Source of the DNA: Chara braunii
Taxonomy: Eukaryota > Streptophyta > Charophyceae > Charales > Characeae
Length of the DNA: 36,189 nucleotides
Assembly: GCA_003427395.1 (NCBI GenBank)
Contig: BFEA01000084.1
Location: 2,479,083-2,515,271 of the forward strand
Direction: 5' to 3'
The notes beneath the pieces are model-generated. The model made no database searches. It was not told where the DNA came from and saw only the letters and a list, made by a program, of their open reading frames with translations. This document shows, in pieces, positions 30,233 to 36,189 of the stretch (the first letter of the stretch is position 1; each line of letters starts with the position of its first letter). The position numbers were made by a program, and so were the translations under genes.

Positions 30233-30505
30233 TGACCGGTAGCTCAGTGGGTGGAGCACTGGTTGGAAATGCACTTTGTGGTCCGAGGTTGCGGGTTCAA
30301 AATTCTGCGCCCTCACGGGTGGACACCGGCGGGCGTTGACCAATGCACGGCCATTCACACACCCCACTTGGGCTGACACATAGCAAGGAGTACAGACACT
30401 GCCTGCGTGCCACCCAAGGGGCATAGTCCAGGGTTGTAGTATGCTGGTATCGGGCTTTGGGAGGGCTGTTGGAGCACTTCGCCTATGGTTAGGTCTGATG
30501 ATCAT
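30233..30505 (+). mobile_element. tRNA-derived SINE
   Basis: GACCGGTAGCTCAGTGGGTGG contains TAGCTCAGTGGG, a full match to the pol III A-box pattern. About 47 bases on, GGGTTCAAAATTC is a degenerate B box. A tRNA-unrelated body follows, ending in a short simple repeat (TGATGATCATGATCATG, about 30495-30511), as is common for SINE tails. It starts about 20 bases after the A-tail of the preceding 3'-module copy. It would be mobilised by a LINE in trans. Confidence 0.65.
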
Positions 30506-30855
30506 GATCATGTCTCGTGTACTTCCTATGGGGCGGGGGAGGGGGGGAGGGGCTGAGTTTCACTTGTGCTTGCTAGGTGTAGCTGTAGACAGGGCCCTTG
30601 GCCCTTAACAAACGTGGATGGTCAGTAGATACCCCACATAGGGATAGAGGCCCCGCCATTGAGACAGCTTGGTTGGTATGCCCTTGTCTGTGCCTGTCCC
30701 GTGGAGAGTCTGGGTATTGTTGCTTACTTTCCCGCCCGCTGGTACAGTCACGATCGTCCATACAGAAACGATCCTGCGGCTGAGGCGTGTGGGCCATCGC
30801 TCGAGTGGTAGTAGGATCTGGGTGTTAGACACCTCCGCTTCCCGAGGGCGGGCTT

Positions 30856-31490
30856 GCACTTCATCCGGGATTGTATTTGTGGGAATTCCCATTGAGGGTT
30901 CAGCTGGGGTACATGATTCCTTGGGAGAGTCTGTGGCTAGGAGTATCAACTATAAGTAGAAGGGAGGATATCTGCCCATAGAGTCTGCTTGATGTGACAT
31001 AAGAGGGGGTATGACTGTCCCTACAGACCCCATCTTGTGTCCAGGTCGTCCTCTGGGGCCCTCTGCTGGCAAGGGAACCATGTACTTAGGCGGTACCCGG
31101 TGGCATAGCATGGTCGGTCTTTAGATGTGTCCCTATGGTGAGCTCCCCGGAAGGGTTGCGGGTATCTTACAATGCCTAAGGGCTGCACTTCATCCGGGAT
31201 GGTATTTGTGGGAATTCCCATTGAGGGTTCAGCTGGGGTACGATTCCTTGGGAGAGTCTGTGGCTAGGAGTATCAACTATAAGTAGAAGGGTGGATATCT
31301 GCCCATAGAGTCTGCTTGATGTGATACAAGAAGGGGTATGACTGTCCCTACAGGCCCCCTCTTGTGTCCGGGTCGTCCTCTGGGGCCCTCTGCTGGCAAG
31401 GGAACCAAGTACTTAGGCGGTACCCGGTGGCATAGCATGGTTGCTCGTTAGATGTGTCCCTATGGTGAGCTCCCCAGAAGGGTTGCGGGT
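30856..31490. repeat. 329-bp tandem duplication
   Basis: Copy 1 starts at 30856 and copy 2 at 31185 (GCACTTCATCCGGGAT); both run to GGGTTGCGGGT (31153, 31481). Similarity is high. The pair lies downstream of the Penelope-like element's RT on that element's strand; I see no sequence link to it. Confidence 0.93.
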
Positions 31491-31708
31491 AAGTGTAGTC
31501 TATGCTTGGGCTTAGGGGTTGGCTAGGGTACACTGCTGTAGGACTCGACTTGCTATCTACTATGAGATTAGACAACGGAAAAATGATATTCCCGGGGGAA
31601 GACAATCCCAGGGGATTTCGCGATCCATTGGATCCTCCCGTGGCTGAGTGCTACAGGTGTCTCCGGAGGCCTACCGGTGGCATCCAACCTCTACTACTAC
31701 CTGGACTT

Positions 31709-31800
31709 AAAGAAAAGAAAAGAAAAGAAAAAAAGAAAAGAAAAGAAAAGAAAAGAAAAGGCAGGTGGAGGCAAAAAAAAAGAAAAAAAAAGGTAGGTGA
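31709..31800. repeat. (GAAAA)n A-rich microsatellite
   Basis: AAAGA pentamers, broken by GGCAGGTGGAGGC, then a further A-rich run and AGGTAGGTGA. It sits about 130 bases beyond the end of the Penelope-like RT frame and may mark that element's 3' limit. Confidence 0.85.
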
Positions 31801-31928
31801 AGGCACACTTTCAGCAGCAGCCGCATTGGTCATGCCATCATCCCTGACACCCACTTCGAAAGCATTTACTTTCTCTGTTGCGACTGGCCTGGTTTCCAGC
31901 TGAGTTGCAGTATCCACATTAGCAGCTG

Positions 31929-33720
31929 TCATTCCGGTAGGAATAACAGGGGAGGGTGGGCCTGGGTGTTTGGCTGCGTGGAGGGCTGATTGTGCCTGTA
32001 TTTCGAATTGGTGTTCAGGAGTAGGTGGGTGTCCACTGTGTGTGGCTTTGTGGAGGGCTGATGCTGCCTGTGCGCAGAATTAGCATCCAGCAGTGGGTGA
32101 GAAACCATGCGGCCAAACCAGTTTGTAACCCTGGTAACATTCGTGGGTAGCCTATGCTGCTGGCCACACACATATGCCGTCCAACCTCTGGTCAGGACGC
32201 TGGAAGGATGGCCCCTAACAAGCATACCCCGTGTCAGGGAGGCCAATGCAGCTTTGACTTCGGTGGTATTGTTACATATATGCTCGGACCTCGTCAGCTG
32301 TCCCGTGAACACATCTGCGGGCTGATGAGCTGGGGCATTGGAGAAAGTATTGGGATAACATATGAGATGGAATGTCCAAGCCTCAGCCTTATCAAACACA
32401 ACAAAGTGAGCCATCTGGCGGATCCAAGATTTTTGCCCGGAGGGAGACACATGACCCATCTTGCTCAGTAGTGTTTTTCCACTGAAGACCATGATGAGCA
32501 TGAGGGGGCGAAGATATCTTCCAAGATAGGATGTCATCAATGAACCGATATGTGAATGCATATGCTTGCAGGGCATATAGATCTCGCTGATGAAGGTCGT
32601 CGATGAACTGTGCTTCGTCCCAATCGAACGTGAGATTGACAATTTCGATAAGGCAGTAGTGCCCATAGGGATACCGGCCACCTGATGTCGCAGAGTAACA
32701 TCCTTTGTATGAAGAAAAGTGTTAGAGACCACAAACCACATATGCTGGTTTATTTGTGACACTGGGGGTTTCCGAGCCATATGAAGTAACCCAGTCCCTG
32801 CGACGAGGACCTCCTATAGTCATGAACATTTGTAATGGCCTTCTGCTCTATGGAATCAGCACCAAGGCATAGTCACATGCTTCATGAACAGCGTGTAGCG
32901 GATTGTTAAGAATCCTGTCGTGTGGCAAGTTAGTGTACATTGTTGTAAAACCCGTTATGTGTGGCATAGAGCCTGGAAGGGAATGTGCATTCTGCTTTAG
33001 ATCCAAAATGACCTCCTCAGCACTTTGCACGATCCAGCAACGTCATCTGCCACTTTCTTGATAGAGCTCGTTCTCATTACCGTCTAGAGACCTGATCACG
33101 CCTTGTAGATCATGGCTAAGTGAGCAGGAGGCCATTGTTGTACTTGGAAGAGGCTTATGAGGGGGCCTGTGTGCAGGTCTGAGACTGAAGGTCGGCGAGT
33201 CCTTGAGCGAGATGCAGATTGGGAAAGGTTATTTCGCTGAGCGGGTGGAGATTTGTGTGCTTCAAGTACGTAGTAGAGATAATGCAAGGTGTCAGTATGT
33301 CGGTAGCCCCAGTGCTGATTAAAATGTGCATGGGCTTCGAGGATGCTGGCCACCGACTCCGATGCATGACTGTATGTAGGGCTATCAAAATTTTGTGCTA
33401 ACTTGTATGTGTACTAGTGTTTGCAGCGAATTGCCAGGTTGTGTGAGGTTTCATTGAGTGGTAGTATGGTGAATTGCTACTCTAGCTGCTAAAGAGATGT
33501 GTTGGCAGCTCGAGTAGGTGCCTCGTACGCTGAACTAGAGAAATTCCATTGGCATCTTGAAAGAATTGCTGTGCGCCTGCGTAACTGAGAGAGATTGTTA
33601 GCAATTAGAGACTCGTTGCATGCTGATCTCATAGTTGCTATATATACTCGTCCAGACTGAGTTTCAGTGCTTTCATCACATCTGTGGTGTTGGGATTGAG
33701 GCGATACTTGGAGCCTTTAA
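31929..33720 (-). pseudogene. Penelope-like reverse transcriptase, frameshifted
   Basis: Minus-strand segments in order: KGSKYRLNPNTTDVMKAL (about 33710-33655); FTTMYTNLPHDRI (32950-32910), the motif A region; VVSNTFLH...VAGIPMGT (32735-32655), motif B; YRFIDDILSW (32550-32521), motif C with both aspartates, in a different frame; then YPNTFSN, VFTGQLTRSEHIC and LVRGHPSSVLTRGW, the thumb pattern of telomerase-related RTs (G-Q-x-x-R...C...L...RG). Motif A should contain an Asp just before F-T; here it is Gly (TGFTTMYT), so a catalytic residue is lost. At least two frameshifts flank motif C. It would have copied its own RNA at the nick made by the endonuclease. Confidence 0.75.
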
Positions 33721-33782
33721 GGAAGAGAGCCCTCAAATGTGTGTCTTGTATAATAGTATTCTATTGTGGCCACATGGCCATG

Positions 33783-33889
33783 AACAATGTTAGTACAGCG
33801 CACAAATGCTTGTCGACAAGGGCAATGCTAGGGTTAACAATGTTAGTACAGCGCACAAATGTTTGTCGACAAAGGCAATGCTAGGGTCT
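33783..33889. repeat. 53-bp tandem duplication inside the Penelope-like element
   Basis: AACAATGTTAGTACAGCGCA begins both copies (33783 and 33836), which also share TGTCGACAA and GGCAATGCTAGGGT; two or three differences. Confidence 0.93.
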
Positions 33890-33922
33890 GGAGGAGGCAT
33901 ATTGCTCTTTATGTCGAGAGAC

Positions 33923-34311
33923 GGTTAACAGGGGCCTGAATATTCACCGTTTTCGTTGGCAATTGCGGTGCGAATTTCATCAAAATTTTTAAAAACAAAC
34001 GATATGAGACCGTAGTGCAAACATAAAAAAAGGGAACAGGCCCAAAAAAACGAAAAAAAAAACCAAAAAACACTATGAAACCCTAACACAAAGACAGCGT
34101 CCGAGTCAAAATGAAGTGTCCAACGAATCCAACAAAATGCCAACTTTTTCATTATTGATCCAAACATGTCAAAACTGCACACATGACGTACCCCAAAGCA
34201 CATATATATCACACACACAGAAAAACAAGAAAAAAAGCAAAAATCAGCACAATATAACAGTTTCAGTGCAATTCGGTGCAAAATTCGTCGAAAATAACAC
34301 CCCTGGTTAAC
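33923..34311 (-). mobile_element. Terminal-inverted-repeat element (MITE-like), copy 2, nested
   Basis: The ends are GGTTAACAGGGG (33923) and CCCCTGGTTAACC (to 34311), inverted with respect to each other. The minus-strand interior has GTGCTTTGGGGTA, GTTTGGATCAATAATG, AAAAAGTTGGC, GGGTTTCATAGTGTTTTTTGG, matching the copy at 13931-14306. About 389 bp, no transposase. It splits the Penelope-like element, so it inserted later. TTTATGTC-AG-GAC lies on both sides (33909 and 34321) and might be a damaged target duplication. Confidence 0.7.
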
Positions 34312-34829
34312 CACGTGTGTTTATGTCAAGTGACACTTCTGTAAATTTCAGAACTGGAAACGACTGGGTGGTACCATCTTGTCACAGATATGTGTCTCCC
34401 GGGCAAGAGCAGGCTGTGGATGTACTGTAACGACTTCTGGTACCCGAAGGACGCCTTGTAATTGTGTGGCACGATCCCTAGTACGTGCTTCAGTATAGTA
34501 GACCATGAATCATGCACTCCAGTGGACAAATGTTTGCTGTAAGCTCGACAGGCATTGAAGACATTTGTCTGCAGGCAGGTGCTCATGGCTTGGGGGAGGG
34601 TATGATATATGGATTGCCACTCTGAATTTGCTGCTTATGTAAGCATGCGATGCAGGGCCGAGACCACAACGTGGAATGGACCTGGAGCAGTGTCAATCTT
34701 GAAGGGTCTATCACTATGAATTGGTGTTGTGGGGCAAGTTGAGGAGGGGGGATTGGATAGCCTTGCGATTGAGTCCACCTGTTCTAGAAATGAGATCGTC
34801 TGACAAGCAGTAATCATCCTCGTGAGAGG

Positions 34830-35167
34830 ACGCTGTTGAAGCCCCAATGGTACAGGGTGGTCAGGCGCCGAATCCAACACCCTTCAAGAGGGGTAGTAGC
34901 TGCACGCTTGAACGGTTCAGGATCGATGGAGCCATCCACATGCAAATAAAGATGGCGGTCTATACATTCCAGGGGCCAGACAACAGAGTGAAAGGGTGGT
35001 TGTCTTGCCATCAAGTTATAGAGATGACGGTGACGTTAGTGTCTAGTTTGGGCAGAGTAGCAAGAGTTCCAGTGTTGTTGCAGACAATAGTGAGTAGAGT
35101 ATGTAGTTTGCCCAACATATGTGCAGCCAGATGGTATCTGCATCATAGCATAAATAACCCTAGGAGC
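34830..35167 (-). pseudogene. GIY-YIG endonuclease domain of Penelope-like element
   Basis: The minus strand reads VIYAMMQIPSGCTYVGQT, where V-I-Y and Y-V-G-Q-T are the paired GIY and YIG motifs. Then come LQQHWNSC, a stop near 35047, LYNLMARQPPFHSVVWPLE, and after a spacer LEGCWIRRLTTLYHWGFN. The E-x-x-W-I and G-x-N region fits the catalytic Glu/Asn end of GIY-YIG nucleases. It would nick the target DNA to prime reverse transcription. One in-frame stop (TAA) and a frameshift at about 35165 from the upstream frame show decay. Its place before the RT defines the permuted type. Confidence 0.7.
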
Positions 35168-35648
35168 CGAAAGAGCATCCATTCCCGGTTGAATGGGCTC
35201 TGATCAGTGCCCTGTAATTGCACTCAAATTGTTCTGCACGGGCTGCAGGAGGAACGCACGAATATCGGGGTCCATGTGCGGCCTGTAATTCTTTGGTGAG
35301 GGCTGGTCTTCCCATAAATGCCATTGACAGAACTCCTATGTTCACGCCAGGTGCATTATGGTCATCCTCGGGGCGGACAGCACGGTGCTCTTTTTCTATT
35401 CAGTGGACAATGCTTGCAAAATAAGAAACAGTATAGGGGTTGCAATTGTAAGCGAAGTGACATACATTAATGGCACAGTAAACACAATGGCCCCGTTGTA
35501 GCACTGCCAGATTGTTTGATTCTGCAGATTGCGCGGCGAAGGGGGGTTCATTTAATTCTATAGATTGCACAGTAGGGGGAGGTACATTCCGACCTGGACA
35601 GTTTCTGCCAGGCCCCTCTGGCTGTATTACCTCCATTGGCTCTAGCAT
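35160..35648 (-). pseudogene. N-terminal region of Penelope-like element protein
   Basis: A minus frame from 35648 reads through one TGA (35400-35402, probably from Trp) to 35160. It has a Pro/Ser-rich start, then GHCVYCAINVCHFAYNC (Cys-rich), IEKEHRAVRPEDD and PALTKELQAAHGPRY, ending just before the GIY-YIG domain in another frame. No domain recognised; C-x2-C and C-x4-C pairs might bind zinc. Confidence 0.45.
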
Positions 35649-36003
35649 GCATTCCAGAGAGAGATCATCTCCTGTTGGGGCTCCATCAAATGATCAGAAG
35701 GCTGATCATTGTCAGTTGGAGCGGGGGAGCTATCAGGGCTAGGTGGGTGAGAAGTGGGTGGGTCAGTCACAAGAATCGGAAGGTGATCAGCCGCACTTGT
35801 GTGCAGAGTGGCTGCTAGATGTGGAAATGCTGCACAGGTGGTTGTACCGCGTATTGGGTGCTCATGCAGGGCAGCATCACTGTAACAATCGTAGCCATAT
35901 TGTAGGCAACGGACTCAGAATGTTCTATTCCTGGCAAGTGTGTCTTCGGAGCGATGACAGCGTTCCATATGGTTGTGAGCATGGCGCTGGAGTATAGCGG
36001 GGG

Positions 36004-36005
<2 letters not shown>

Positions 36006-36086
<81 letters not shown>

Positions 36087-36108
36087 CACGAGAGAGAGCG
36101 CACGCTAC
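36006..36108. repeat. (GT)n-(GA)n compound microsatellite
   Basis: GT array 36006-36060 followed by GA array to about 36108. Probable insertion target flanking the 5' side of the Penelope-like element. Confidence 0.97.
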
Positions 36109-36115
36109 GTTGCAG

Positions 36116-36153
36116 CTGTCTCTTATACACATCTAGATGTGTATAAGAGACAG
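36116..36153. other. Nextera mate-pair junction adapter (artefact)
   Basis: The same 38-bp structure as at 14606: CTGTCTCTTATACACATCT directly followed by its reverse complement. Translation gives the contaminant signatures MCIRDS and VSYTHLDVYKRQ. Confidence 0.98.
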
Positions 36154-36189
36154 CCATTAACCATCTCTCATTATCTGCGGTTCATATTA
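36154..36189. repeat. 36-bp copy of 14296-14331 after adapter
   Basis: Identical to 14296-14331, spanning the right end of MITE-like copy 1 and its flank. Because it follows a mate-pair junction, it is likely joined artificially. Confidence 0.9.

Larger units (their letters stand above)
31801..36005 (-). mobile_element. Penelope-like retroelement with N-terminal GIY-YIG (permuted type), decayed
   Basis: On the minus strand the order is unknown N-terminal part (about 35650-35160), GIY-YIG endonuclease (35167-34830), linker, then reverse transcriptase (about 33720-31929). Canonical Penelope elements have RT first and GIY-YIG last. Endonuclease-first elements form a separate clade (Naiad and Chlamys groups) described from invertebrates, green algae, spike mosses and slime molds, with a preference for microsatellite targets. 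Here a (CA/GT)n tract abuts the 5' side (36006) and an (AAAAG)n tract lies past the 3' side (31709-31800). The coding parts carry stops and frameshifts, and a MITE-like element interrupts the linker, so this copy is dead. Exact ends and pseudo-LTRs were not defined. Confidence 0.7.

Noticed and set aside
30233-30320. Functional tRNA gene at the A-box match
   Set aside because: The cloverleaf does not close and the B box is degenerate; a SINE head explains it better.
31640-31700. Possible retroviral-type zinc knuckle (ECYRC...) on the plus strand
   Set aside because: The second half of a CCHC motif is missing and no gag context surrounds it.
32320-32365. CTGATGAG with a downstream GAGAAAG, hammerhead-like
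   Set aside because: Stem II does not pair and stem I is absent; the segment overlaps Penelope RT coding sequence on the other strand.

Overview
The window looks like nuclear, intergenic, repeat-dominated DNA of a green-lineage eukaryote. Four things point that way. Two U6 snRNA copies are of the plant type, one keeping a GTCC-type 5' end and both the GAGAAATGGTCCAA 3' end. CCCTAAA telomere-type motifs occur near 26.3-26.9 kb. One retroelement has the permuted endonuclease-first Penelope-like layout known from green algae, spike mosses and slime molds. The remaining content is gag and LINE-like debris and microsatellites. A charophyte alga such as Chara would fit, but this is an inference. 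I see no intact host protein-coding gene; only a possible 133-bp exon (25505-25637) and a Cys-rich reading frame (17.7-18.7 kb) could belong to host genes.

Layout. 0-2.7 kb: CT microsatellite, a tRNA-like remnant, and a broken LTR-retrotransposon gag on the minus strand. 2.7-6.2 kb: a decayed non-LTR retrotransposon (LINE) on the plus strand with internal tandem amplification, followed by a short 3'-tail repeat module. 6.2-10.7 kb: tandem repeats, long CT/CA tracts, a Tn5 adapter remnant, a truncated A-tailed U2 snRNA copy and tRNA-like repeats. 10.7-11.4 kb: two decayed hammerhead ribozyme copies on the minus strand plus an inverted partial copy. 13.9-14.9 kb: a terminal-inverted-repeat element, then an artificial duplication around a Tn5 mate-pair junction. 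15.0-17.6 kb: a second, 5'-truncated LINE on the minus strand. 17.7-18.7 kb: two related Cys-rich modules. 21.9 kb: a 44-bp hairpin. 22.7-25.9 kb: two U6 retrocopies and an apparently complete hammerhead ribozyme (24541-24591). 26.3-27.6 kb: a 295-bp tandem duplication carrying telobox motifs and a third LINE end. 30.1-31.5 kb: a tRNA-derived SINE and a 329-bp tandem duplication. 31.8-36.0 kb (minus): a decayed Penelope-like element with an N-terminal GIY-YIG endonuclease and a C-terminal reverse transcriptase, interrupted by a second copy of the terminal-inverted-repeat element.

How the parts relate. The LINEs are the probable source of the machinery that made the A-tailed U2 and U6 copies. 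A 3' module found downstream of two LINE bodies recurs elsewhere in the window, consistent with LINE/SINE tail sharing. The hammerhead copies form a small family with compensatory stem changes and are separate from the Penelope-like element. Three stretches of Nextera/Tn5 mosaic-end sequence (7916, 14606, 36116) show that parts of the assembly are chimeric, so long-range order should be treated with caution.
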